From Psychrobacter immobilis (lineage in GTDB: Bacteria; Pseudomonadota; Gammaproteobacteria; Pseudomonadales; Moraxellaceae): a stretch of DNA of 64,000 nucleotides. Positions 40,081-48,246 of the stretch are shown here, in pieces. The position numbers were made by a program, and so were the translations under genes. Below the pieces are notes generated by a model that saw nothing but the letters and a program-made list of their open reading frames with translations, had not been told where the DNA came from and searched no databases. Location: the NCBI RefSeq assembly GCF_904846065.1, contig NZ_CAJGZV010000001.1:2294001-2358000 (forward strand), read 5' to 3'. Position 1 is the first letter of the stretch. Each line of letters opens with the position of its first letter.

Positions 40081-40114
40081 AAAAAGCCAGACAACTTAAA
40101 TTGTCTGGCTTTTT
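40081..40114 (+). terminator. Terminator after the RluF-like gene
   Basis: AAAAAGCCAGACAA and its exact complement flank CTTAAA and end in a T tract. Confidence 0.95.
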
Positions 40115-40309
40115 TGTGGTCTGCAGATTTTCTCAACCAAATATTTTTTATTATAAAGCCAACTCATAACTAGGATGTGTCTTCACGAAGTACCGTTGGT
40201 ATGGGCGGACTAAAAATAGCAAAGTCTAAGACAGTTAGCAGATGTCATTGTTTAAAAATTCGATTATAGTAGATATCAAATCATACATTTAAAAGTTGAG
40301 GACAGAATA

Positions 40310-41017
40310 ATGAAGACACTAAGTTTATGTATTGCAGCAGGACTGGGTTTAAGCGCTTGTGCTGGTGGAATGACAGGGAACACGGGTCAAAACAATAATG
40401 TCAATGGTATCGTCACTCAATACCCTGTTGAGACTGCCATGCTCAACATCTATACCAAACAACGCAGTGATAAATTAGTTGCGGTTGTCGGCAGTCAAAG
40501 CGTGTCAGCAGAGATTCAAGTGACGCCTAAAGGCAGTATGGTATTTAATAATAAGTCTGTACAAGGTACCGAAATAAATACCATCAATAAGATGAATAAT
40601 CAAATCACCAATCAATCAGTCGCTATCAATTACTTCACCCTGAATCCACTGATATTCCATGGTTTTACAGACGGTACAGGTAAATACTCACTATCTAACC
40701 AGACGACCACCATTCCTAAAATGGCGACGGTGGGTGCTTCTAGTAAGCTGCTGACGGAAAATGTCTATGCCGATAGCAGCATGCGTAACAAGATAGGGAC
40801 TTATAACCAAGACTGGTCTTTATCGCGTGATACGAATAATACCGCATGGTTCTGCATAGAAACCTCAGGCAATCTATTACTCAGCTTTGACCCTGCAGGT
40901 ACTTCATCAGAATGCTACAAGATCAATGCCAAAGGCGATATCTTAGCAAGCAAAGTGACACTGAGTCAGCCTAGTAGTAATGGTAGTACTAAGACGGTGA
41001 CTTTAAACAGTCAGTAG
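40310..41017 (+). CDS. Lipoprotein of unknown function
   Basis: 235 residues with a lipoprotein signal ending LSAC (Cys17). The mature part is rich in Ser, Thr and Asn and predicted mostly beta strand; two late Cys (in WFCIETSG and SECYKI) could pair. Position +2 after Cys is Ala, so outer membrane sorting is expected. I recognise no domain. AGGACAGAATA precedes the ATG. Stands alone with its own terminator. Confidence 0.8.
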   Translation: MKTLSLCIAAGLGLSACAGGMTGNTGQNNNVNGIVTQYPVETAMLNIYTKQRSDKLVAVVGSQSVSAEIQVTPKGSMVFNNKSVQGTEINTINKMNNQITNQSVAINYFTLNPLIFHGFTDGTGKYSLSNQTTTIPKMATVGASSKLLTENVYADSSMRNKIGTYNQDWSLSRDTNNTAWFCIETSGNLLLSFDPAGTSSECYKINAKGDILASKVTLSQPSSNGSTKTVTLNSQ

Positions 41018-41047
41018 TGATTATCATGGTGACATGCCCTTTATCAT

Positions 41048-41091
41048 ATAGCTTTGTTACATAGCTTTCGTCACATAGCATTTATTACATA
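41048..41091. repeat. 13-14 bp degenerate tandem array after the lipoprotein gene
   Basis: Units ATAGCTTTGTTAC, ATAGCTTTCGTCAC and ATAGCATTTATTAC lie end to end, followed by a partial ATAAC. The array starts about 30 bases after the stop codon at 41017. Confidence 0.7.
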
Positions 41092-41103
41092 ACAACGAAA
41101 CAA

Positions 41104-41134
41104 AAAAATAGCGCCTAGTATGGGCGCTATTTTT
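41104..41134. terminator. Terminator between the lipoprotein and His/Lys-rich genes
   Basis: AAAAATAGCGCC and its exact complement flank seven bases; usable on both strands between convergent genes. Confidence 0.9.
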
Positions 41135-41153
41135 ATATCAGTCAGCTGAACGA

Positions 41154-41414
41154 TTAAGAACGATGTCCATGAGTATGCTTAGCTTGATATTTGCTTTTTG
41201 CTTTGAGATGAGCCGCTGGTTTTTTTGATTGATGCTTTGACACTACTACCTTTTTCTTAACATGCTGATGTTTATTATCAAACTTTGCATTGACCTTTTG
41301 ATGCTTCACTTGAGCAACATGATGCTTAGCAATTTGCGGCGCAGCACTTGCTTGGCTAACCATTGTGAAGCAAGCAGTAATGGCTAGCATTGAACTTATC
41401 ATTATTTTTTTCAT
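41154..41414 (-). CDS. Small secreted His/Lys-rich protein
   Basis: 86 residues: a clean signal peptide (1-24, ending ASA) and a mature part of about 62 residues made largely of His, Lys, Gln and Val, ending HTHGHRS. There are about a dozen His and no Cys in the mature part. It is very basic. Such a peptide could bind metal or acidic polymers in the periplasm; no family is recognised and no function is claimed. Confidence 0.7.
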   Translation of the reverse strand: MKKIMISSMLAITACFTMVSQASAAPQIAKHHVAQVKHQKVNAKFDNKHQHVKKKVVVSKHQSKKPAAHLKAKSKYQAKHTHGHRS

Positions 41415-41952
41415 TATTTTTTCTCGTATAAAGTCATATTAGTTATGAGTTGTGGTTGAAACTGCCTTACTCAATATCGAGTAAAGCATTCACGTGATAA
41501 AAAGCATCGTGATAAAAATCTGCTCTATCGACAACGAGAATGATAAATGATTCAAACGTTAAGTAGATTTATGAAGATTGAAGAAAGGTAACCTTAATGA
41601 GGCAAGGTTTCTTAAGTGGTACGCTATAGGCGTCATATTGGCGCTTTTCTAGACGGGCAAGTAATAGCGAATAAAAAAATATCTTATATATAGATTATGA
41701 TGACTCGCTTTGGCATATTTTTTATAAAGCGTAGACGTTGTCACGATACTTTCATTTTCACCCTATAAAATGCGTTGATTATTCAAAGCCATTGACGATA
41801 TGCCGCATCACAATAAAGAATTTTAAGGAGTGAAGACCAAACTAAGCAGGCGAGATAAGTATTTTGCAAGGGTCGTTGGGGTTATGCTTTTTTAAAGTAG
41901 CCAACTGATGGCCTTCTGAATAGCAATTTTGAAATAACTGAGAATCGATGTA
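41415..41952. other. Gene-poor spacer with a possible gene remnant
   Basis: No intact gene. On the minus strand, 41842-41938 reads an open stretch ending in TAG with HQLATLKKHNPNDPCK, which resembles the C-terminus of FAD-linked oxidases (LKKxYDPxN). This could be the tail of a lost gene. Confidence 0.35.
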
Positions 41953-42342
41953 ATGAACCATTACTTATGTTTGACAGATTATGAAAAAAACTTGATTGAT
42001 AGTGCTTTGCTCATTCTGATGAAAAAAAACATCCAATATAGCGATCAATCAACAGAAAACTCAGTGCAACAATACTATCAAGATTTTAATCTCACACTTT
42101 TTGAGCTGTGTGCAAAAATAAAAGCACCTGATTTTGATAAGCACATGGATTTATCCTCGAAAGAAATCAAAGCAATTAAAAAAGCTCTGACAGCACTGTA
42201 TAACCGTATCTATCAAAAAACCCTTAAGGACATAGAGGGCAATCAAGAAGATCACTATAAGAGCTGTAAGTTACAGATTATAGAATTAGAGAGAAAAATC
42301 GATATTATCGAGAAAAACAATATAGAGAGCAATAGTTGTTAA
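41953..42342 (+). CDS. Hypothetical protein, unknown
   Basis: 129 residues, soluble, mostly alpha-helical and Lys/Asn/Ile-rich, with a coiled-coil-like last third (LERKIDIIEKNN). Its codons are more AT-rich than those of the flanking genes, which hints at transfer. No domain recognised and only a weak ribosome binding site (GAGAATCGATGTA). Confidence 0.55.
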   Translation: MNHYLCLTDYEKNLIDSALLILMKKNIQYSDQSTENSVQQYYQDFNLTLFELCAKIKAPDFDKHMDLSSKEIKAIKKALTALYNRIYQKTLKDIEGNQEDHYKSCKLQIIELERKIDIIEKNNIESNSC

Positions 42343-42818
42343 AGTGTTCTCTTTTACCGAAAAATCTCACTATTTTTAAGTCGCTAGCACCATCAATATT
42401 GGTCGCGTAAAATAAAAAATCGCACTCCGCATTACATTAGCCTATCTTTTCCGCTGGGTTTTATTAGCTCTTTCCCATTTGCTTGGTTATCGTATAGCTA
42501 CTTCAGTCATATAGTCTTCTCATTACAAGATGAATAGGTACAGCAAAGGATAGTACGACAAATTAAAGTACGGCAAATAGCAGGCTGAGCAAACATGACG
42601 ACGCTGTGACCGATTTCTCTAGAATGCCCGATATATCTCTATACAAGACTTGTAAAGAGCATACCCCTTGTCTTAGAATGGCATTGTTAATGATAATGTC
42701 TATTTTGTTAAGTATTCTTTCTAAAATGCTTTAAACTGACGTTTCAAGTTAGCACACCTCCTTACTTATAAATGTTACCTATGCATCATCAGCATGCTGG
42801 TAATACGATGACCCTATC
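42343..42818. other. Spacer upstream of the copper gene group
   Basis: No gene supported. It holds the three-unit repeat at 42538-42582 and an AT-rich promoter-like end near 42690-42760. Confidence 0.4.
42538..42582. repeat. 15-bp degenerate tandem repeat
   Basis: Three adjoining units begin GTACAGCAAA, GTACGACAAA and GTACGGCAAA at 42538, 42553 and 42568: an exact 15-base period. Confidence 0.7.
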
Positions 42819-43409
42819 ATGTCTACTAAGCGCCGTAAGCTTGTTTTACGATATTCATCACCGGTAACGATGTGGTTCGGCATGTTGGTCGCATGTTTTG
42901 CTTGGATCATGCACATCACGCTGTTGCTCACACCTCTATGGGATGATAATGCCCACTTAGGTCATGGTATCTGTGCAGAGCTTGCACCGATTGTATCGGC
43001 AGCTAAGCAGTATGAGCAAATACAGACTGATATTGCGCAAACGAATCACAACATACCCATTGATAGTGCCGCCCGTCATTTACTTCATCATAATGCATCC
43101 TTATCTTTAGCATCGCCTGCGACCGTTGAGCCAGTTATAACGGTTGACGCCGCACCTTCGCACGAAGCTTTGTATAGCAAAGATAAGGTTGAAAGCTCTG
43201 AATCTAACCCTGATACCGTAAAATACACTGGCTGTGACCTTTGCACTGCCATGTCTGCGGCACTATTGCCAGTCGCTTTTACACATACTGACTCGGCTTT
43301 GATTGAGCTGTCTATTGTCTCAGTCACGTTTTTGTATCGCTCACATACCTACTCTCCTAGTAATTTTTTACGACCCCTCGCACGCGCTCCTCCAGTCACA
43401 CTCACATAA
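42819..43409 (+). CDS. DUF2946-like protein of the copper group
   Basis: 196 residues with one N-terminal membrane segment (about 16-38), a conserved HGICAELAP motif after it, and a C-terminal CDLCTAMSAALLP (about 139-151) giving a CxxC pair. This pattern is typical of DUF2946 proteins, which accompany OprC/NosA copper receptors. The mid-region (about 75-135) is low in complexity. Copper handling is inferred from motif and neighbours. The gene is separated from the receptor by a miniature element. Confidence 0.75.
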   Translation: MSTKRRKLVLRYSSPVTMWFGMLVACFAWIMHITLLLTPLWDDNAHLGHGICAELAPIVSAAKQYEQIQTDIAQTNHNIPIDSAARHLLHHNASLSLASPATVEPVITVDAAPSHEALYSKDKVESSESNPDTVKYTGCDLCTAMSAALLPVAFTHTDSALIELSIVSVTFLYRSHTYSPSNFLRPLARAPPVTLT

Positions 43410-43436
43410 CTATCTACATTTATAGTCCAATATTTT

Positions 43437-43610
43437 TAGGGCGTGTCCTCATTTTAAAAATGGTGATAAACATGAGATAAATTGCCGTCAAACAAGAAAA
43501 GTAGCGCAAATAATATCGAGATATTAATAAGCTATTTGATGATGCTTGGCAAAATTTAGCCATTTTTAGTCCATTTCGAAAGTAATCAATTGAATTGAGG
43601 ACACGCCCTA
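43437..43610. mobile_element. Miniature inverted-repeat element (174 bp), copy A
   Basis: The left end TAGGGCGTGTCCTCATTTT and right end AATTGAGGACACGCCCTA are inverted repeats matching over 15 bases. It starts and ends in TA, which may be a duplicated TA target. No transposase is encoded. A minus frame across it (43420-43647) is not recognisably a transposase. The parent insertion sequence is unknown. Confidence 0.72.
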
Positions 43611-43740
43611 GAGCATTAGTGACAATGCTCTCAATCAACGCGCTCATTTGAGCTCTGATTGAGGCACTTGTATGCGTTTGCCTAAAACATTGCGCTCAAA
43701 ACTGTGCTCATAATATTGTGCTCAAAATGCTATCTATTTA
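43610..43740. repeat. Hairpins and a 13-15 bp tandem repeat next to the miniature element
   Basis: AGAGCATT/AATGCTCT (43610-43631) is a perfect stem on a six-base loop, and TCAATCA...TGATTGA (43631-43662) a second hairpin. Units centred on TGCGCTCAAA, TGTGCTCATA and TGTGCTCAAA follow at 43687-43729. Confidence 0.6.
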
Positions 43741-43858
43741 TATCGGAAAATATTCAGTAAGTGCCTAGTCTAAGTCCATAAGTGGCTTGGCTTACCTCTT
43801 GGTAAAAACTGAATAACCGATTTCATGAAATATTTTTGCGAATTTCTAGGAAAGTAAG

Positions 43859-46162
43859 ATGTTATCTTCATCAATGAACGCTGTACCTATTTTAAAACTA
43901 AGTGTTTTAGCTTTGTCTTTATTGCATATCAGTAGCGCTTATGCGGATTCCACAACCGTAAAGGCGCACATGCCTACTACTGATGATGAGCCACATATTC
44001 AATTGCCAGAAATCGTCGTTTATGCGACAGCAGCGGATAAGCGCTCTAGTACCAATGCACTCGGGACAGCCGCCACCCTTGATCAAAAACTTCTTAACAG
44101 TAAACAAGTGGCAAGCAGTGATACGGCCACCATACTGACAAAAATACCTGGTCTAAATGTCCAAAGTGCCGGTGGTATCTCGAACTTGCCCGTGATGAGA
44201 GGCTTGGCGGACAACCGTCTGCGTATCTTAGTGGATGGCGTTGACTCAATCGCCTCCTGTCCAAACAGTATGAACTCACCCTTGTCTTATATTGCGCCAA
44301 GCGCTATAGACAAGACCACCGTCTATGCAGGTGTGACGCCTGTGAGTGTCGGTGGTAATAGCATTGGCGGTACTATCGTTGTCGAAACAGCAGAGCCTAT
44401 GTTTTCAACGGATAGCGACATATTAACCTCAGGTGAAATTGGCACATTTTATCGTAGTAATGGTGACGCTTATGGTGCCAATTTATCTACCACAGCGGCA
44501 AACGATCAGCTTAGCCTCACCTATAAAGGCAGCTTTGCGCAGGCGGATAATTATAAAGCTGGTGGTGATTTTAAATCTTATACAGAGACAGGGAACGCTG
44601 GTAAAACCTTAGCTAAAGACGAAGTTGGTTCAACCGCCTATGAAAGCAAAAACCAGTCAGTAGATGTGGCTTATAAGAACGGCAATCATCTGCTACAAGG
44701 CACTTATTTGTGGCAAAACGTCCCAAAAGAGTTATATCCAAATCAGCGGATGGACATGCTCGACAATCAGCTTGACCGCATTAATTTGCGCTACAAAAGC
44801 GAGTTAAATTGGGGGCAGCTAGAAGCACAGGCGTATCATGAAGATGTCGATCACTATATGAACTTTGGGGAAGACAAACAGTTCGTGTACGGTAATGCCA
44901 AAGGTATGCCGATGTACACCAGTAGCGAGACCATCGGTGCCAATCTTAAAGGTATTATCGATTTAAGCAACCAAGGCACGCTCAATATAGGTGCTGAATA
45001 TCAAGACTACACGCTCGATGATACGTGGGCGGCATCTGGCGACGGTATGATGTCGCCAAACGACTTTCAAAATATCAACAATGGTCAGCGTCAGCGCATC
45101 GGTATCTATGGCGAATGGGAAAAAGACATCTCATCTGACTGGAGCACCCAGCTTGGCGCTCGCTATGAAAACGTACGTACCAGTGCTGATGAAGTACATG
45201 GCTATCAAATCGATGGTCAAAACAATATGACCAATCAGCTGCGAGATAGCGCTAACTTTAATGCCAGTGACCGCCGAACCACCGATAATAACTTTGATAT
45301 TACTGCACTCGCACGCTACGACATTGATTCACAAAAAAATCTAGCCTTAGGTCTGTCGCACAAAGAGCGCACGCCAAGCTTATATGAGCGCTATACCTGG
45401 TCCACTTGGAAAATGGCGGCCATCATGAATAATACCGTTGGTGACGGCAATGGCTATTTTGGTAATCCTAATCTACGCTCAGAAAAATCCAACACCTTAT
45501 CTGCCACCCTAGACTGGCGCGGTGCTGATGATAGCTGGGGCGTTAAAGCCACTCCTTACTATTCAAAAATTGATGACTATGTCGATGCCGTACAGTGGAA
45601 CCCCATGGCAAACACAGCAGCTAGCACTCAAACAACGAATCAATATAATGTGCTGCGCTATACCAATCAAGATGCTGAGATATATGGCATGGATATCTCA
45701 GCCAATCGGGAGCTGGCAGCAAATGCTTGGGGGTACTGGGATATAGTAGGCTCCTTAAGCTATACCAAAGGGGAAAATAAAGACAGCGGCTCAGACTTAT
45801 ATAACATCATGCCATTCAATGGCAGTGTTGCCCTGAATCGGGAAAATAATGGTTGGACAAACCAAATCGAAGTGGTGGGCGTCGCGGCTAAAAATGATAT
45901 CTCAACCCCTCGTAACGAAATTAAAACGGCGGGTTATGGTCTCTTAAATCTCAGTACAGGCTATCAGTTTAAAGAGGTAGCGATTGAGGCTGGTATCGAT
46001 AACGTATTCGATAAAAACTATGCCCTACCTCTAGGGGGCGCATACATGGGTCAAGGCAAAACCATGTCGATGAATGGCGAAATAGGTAGCGGTTCTAACT
46101 GGGGTACTGCCGTCCCTGGCGCGGGCCGATCATTGTATATGGGTGTCAACTATAAGTTTTAG
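43859..46162 (+). CDS. oprC: TonB-dependent copper receptor (OprC/NosA type)
   Basis: 767 residues: signal peptide (1-29), plug domain (about 45-175) and a barrel ending in Phe (VNYKF). The OprC copper ligands are conserved in pattern: CxxxM at C134-M138 in SCPNSMNS and HxM at H332-M334 in DHYMNF. This strongly supports copper as cargo. AGGAAAGTAAG precedes the ATG. It lies between a DUF2946 gene and a SafE-like gene with a Met/His tail, all on the plus strand. Confidence 0.92.
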   Translation: MLSSSMNAVPILKLSVLALSLLHISSAYADSTTVKAHMPTTDDEPHIQLPEIVVYATAADKRSSTNALGTAATLDQKLLNSKQVASSDTATILTKIPGLNVQSAGGISNLPVMRGLADNRLRILVDGVDSIASCPNSMNSPLSYIAPSAIDKTTVYAGVTPVSVGGNSIGGTIVVETAEPMFSTDSDILTSGEIGTFYRSNGDAYGANLSTTAANDQLSLTYKGSFAQADNYKAGGDFKSYTETGNAGKTLAKDEVGSTAYESKNQSVDVAYKNGNHLLQGTYLWQNVPKELYPNQRMDMLDNQLDRINLRYKSELNWGQLEAQAYHEDVDHYMNFGEDKQFVYGNAKGMPMYTSSETIGANLKGIIDLSNQGTLNIGAEYQDYTLDDTWAASGDGMMSPNDFQNINNGQRQRIGIYGEWEKDISSDWSTQLGARYENVRTSADEVHGYQIDGQNNMTNQLRDSANFNASDRRTTDNNFDITALARYDIDSQKNLALGLSHKERTPSLYERYTWSTWKMAAIMNNTVGDGNGYFGNPNLRSEKSNTLSATLDWRGADDSWGVKATPYYSKIDDYVDAVQWNPMANTAASTQTTNQYNVLRYTNQDAEIYGMDISANRELAANAWGYWDIVGSLSYTKGENKDSGSDLYNIMPFNGSVALNRENNGWTNQIEVVGVAAKNDISTPRNEIKTAGYGLLNLSTGYQFKEVAIEAGIDNVFDKNYALPLGGAYMGQGKTMSMNGEIGSGSNWGTAVPGAGRSLYMGVNYKF

Positions 46163-46250
46163 GTGTCATTAAGATAGGTCATTAACTGACTAACATAACG
46201 ATTAAACCTTCAACGGATTTTATTTATTTTATATCTTAGGAAGCACCTTC

Positions 46251-47198
46251 ATGACTATGGCACTATTAATTTCAGCATTCTTAATGGGATTTTTTGGTTC
46301 GCCGCATTGCTTAGGTATGTGTGGCGGTATCGTCACCGCATTTGGGCTATCGATGAAAGAAACCAGTCCAGCAAAAAAACGCGGTCTCATTGCGACTTAC
46401 CATTTGGGGCGCTTACTCAGTTATGCCCTATTGGGCTTAATTGCTGGAGTGATTGGCACCACCGTATTAACCCCTCTGATGGTTGGCAATAGCACACCTC
46501 GCATTCTACTAGGGTTGGTTTTGGTATTTGTAGGATTAACCATGCTAGGGTTGCCTTTTTTAAACAAGCTTGAACGTCTTGGTATGCATTTTTGGCAAGC
46601 TTTATCACCTCTGCGGCAGAAAGTCTTCCCCTTAAACACCTTTCCTCGAGCATTAACAGCAGGTTTATTATGGGGATTTTTACCCTGTGGTCTCGTTTAT
46701 GGCGCATTACTTATTGCGGTCGTCGGTCATGACCCACTCACAGGTGCCGTGTTAATGTTTGTCTTTGGTCTAGGAACCGTACCCATGCTCGTCGCCACGC
46801 ACGAAACGGTCAACTGGATGCGCAATCAAATCGGGCGTTTACGCCTAAGGCAAGTGAATGGCGCAATCATGATGCTATCTGGCTTAGCCGTCATAGCGGT
46901 GCCGATGGTCATGGCCAATATGCATGGTGGACACGGGCAAATGAACCATGAGCAAATGAACCATGAGCAAATGAACCATGAGCAAATGAACCATGAGCAA
47001 ATGAACCATGAGCAAATGAATCACGAGCAAATGAATCACGAGCAAATGAATCACGAGCAAATGAATCACGAGCAAATGAATCACGAGCAAATGAATCACG
47101 AGCAAATGAATCACGAGCAAATGAATCACGAGCAAATGAATCACGAGCAAATGAATCACGAGCAAATGAATCACGAGCAAATGAATCACGAGCAATAA
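46251..47198 (+). CDS. SafE-like (COG2836) membrane protein with a Met/His repeat tail
   Basis: 315 residues. The first 225 form a six-segment membrane domain with the metal-associated motif GSPHCLGMCGG (about 16-26). Relatives of this family serve copper delivery to cbb3 oxidase or copper resistance. The protein ends with MHGGHGQ followed by 17 exact copies of MNHEQ (about residues 231-315). The tail offers 17 Met and 17 His and is expected to bind Cu(I) or Cu(II). It probably faces the periplasm, but topology is not proven. Terminator follows. Confidence 0.88.
   Translation: MTMALLISAFLMGFFGSPHCLGMCGGIVTAFGLSMKETSPAKKRGLIATYHLGRLLSYALLGLIAGVIGTTVLTPLMVGNSTPRILLGLVLVFVGLTMLGLPFLNKLERLGMHFWQALSPLRQKVFPLNTFPRALTAGLLWGFLPCGLVYGALLIAVVGHDPLTGAVLMFVFGLGTVPMLVATHETVNWMRNQIGRLRLRQVNGAIMMLSGLAVIAVPMVMANMHGGHGQMNHEQMNHEQMNHEQMNHEQMNHEQMNHEQMNHEQMNHEQMNHEQMNHEQMNHEQMNHEQMNHEQMNHEQMNHEQMNHEQMNHEQ
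46941..47195 (+). repeat. Coding minisatellite: 17 units of 15 bp encoding MNHEQ
   Basis: Five units of ATGAACCATGAGCAA are followed by 12 of ATGAATCACGAGCAA; the types differ at two synonymous positions and there is no other variation. Such uniformity indicates recent expansion by slippage or unequal crossing-over. Changes in copy number keep the frame. Confidence 0.98.
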
Positions 47199-47245
47199 AA
47201 ACGTCTCTCATGTACATAGGAGGCAATGATACGTTTAAATCATAG

Positions 47246-47277
47246 ATAGGGCATTTTTAGCGTGCCCTATTTTTTTA
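47246..47277 (+). terminator. Terminator of the copper gene group
   Basis: ATAGGGCA and TGCCCTAT flank nine bases and are followed by seven T residues on the plus strand. Confidence 0.9.
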
Positions 47278-48213
47278 TCTACTAATGCGCCAACCTCTGA
47301 ATTTAGCAAAGAAACCTTTTAGCCTTTCAGAAAAGTTAAAAGCCTCTGACTCCGGCACTTCTTCAACATGATGACGAGCTGCCAGTATCGGCTGCTGCAC
47401 CAATCTTTCGTGATGATCGAAAGCCCGATCAAGACTGATACTCATGATAGAGAAGTTAGTCGGACGTGGTAGACAGCGATATACCTGACCCTTATTAATT
47501 AAATCAATGACCATATGGGCATCTTTGAATTCAGTCAACATCAGCACCATCAGATCTGGCTGGATATTTTTTAAGGCATAAACGATGGGCGTAATACTTT
47601 CTTTATTGAGCGTCGAATCTGTAATCGTGACACCAAAGCGTTTTTTTTGTAATAACTTTGCGGCCTCTTCAAGGTTACTCGCCCAGCTCACGGTATAAGC
47701 GCTCTTAAAATGAATTTTTATTTGTTGATAGACACTCTCATCATCGTCTAATACCAATATATTGCGATTGCTAACCGTGCCACTATTAACACAGTTTTGA
47801 GTTGCATCATTTTCCATATTATTTTGCGTGATTTCTTGCGTTTGCTGAGCAATTTCTGTGGCTTTATTAACGATTTTTTTGAGTTCGTCATTTTGCCATG
47901 GCTTAGTGATATAGCGATAAATTTCGCCCTCATTCACAGAATCCATCACAGCATTTAGATCCGCATAACCAGTTAACAAGATACGAATAGTATTTGGTGA
48001 AGCTGCTTTGATGTCACTCAATACTTCCGTACCTTGCTTATCTGGCATGCGTTGGTCGCTGATGACCACTTGTACTTCATTCTGGCTAACATATTCCATT
48101 AGCTCAGTGGCATCGGTAGTAATAAATACGTCATGTGACTGGCGAAAATGCATTTTTAAGCTGCGCAAGATACGCGGCTCATCATCGATAAAAGCGATTT
48201 TTGGTTTTTGCAT
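47275..48213 (-). CDS. Double-receiver response regulator without output domain
   Basis: 312 residues holding two receiver domains: about 5-120 with phosphoacceptor D53 (ISDQRMPD) and about 150-270 with D199 (TITDSTL). The first resembles RpfG-type receivers (LLTGYADLNAVMDSV, KPW). In the second the region after D199 and the Lys site (LPRPTNFS) are degenerate, so phosphorylation there is doubtful. A short basic tail follows; there is no DNA-binding, HD-GYP or GGDEF domain. It lies 33 bases from the sensor kinase gene and is its likely partner. Confidence 0.88.
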   Translation of the reverse strand: MQKPKIAFIDDEPRILRSLKMHFRQSHDVFITTDATELMEYVSQNEVQVVISDQRMPDKQGTEVLSDIKAASPNTIRILLTGYADLNAVMDSVNEGEIYRYITKPWQNDELKKIVNKATEIAQQTQEITQNNMENDATQNCVNSGTVSNRNILVLDDDESVYQQIKIHFKSAYTVSWASNLEEAAKLLQKKRFGVTITDSTLNKESITPIVYALKNIQPDLMVLMLTEFKDAHMVIDLINKGQVYRCLPRPTNFSIMSISLDRAFDHHERLVQQPILAARHHVEEVPESEAFNFSERLKGFFAKFRGWRISR

Positions 48214-48246
48214 GACGCTCTCTTTAAATAAATGGTTGGAAGTCTC

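Noticed and set aside
43420..43647. Minus-strand frame across the miniature element as a transposase fragment
   Set aside because: The 75 residues show no catalytic motif or recognisable transposase block, and the frame simply runs through both inverted ends.
46941..47195. Regular short repeats considered as a CRISPR array
   Set aside because: Units are 15 bp, directly adjoining, without spacers, and in frame within a gene.
46884..47226. Two long minus-strand frames of over 100 codons with pentapeptide repeats
   Set aside because: They are mirror images of the 15-bp coding repeat; a repeat unit divisible by three keeps all frames without stops open. No ribosome binding site or family.
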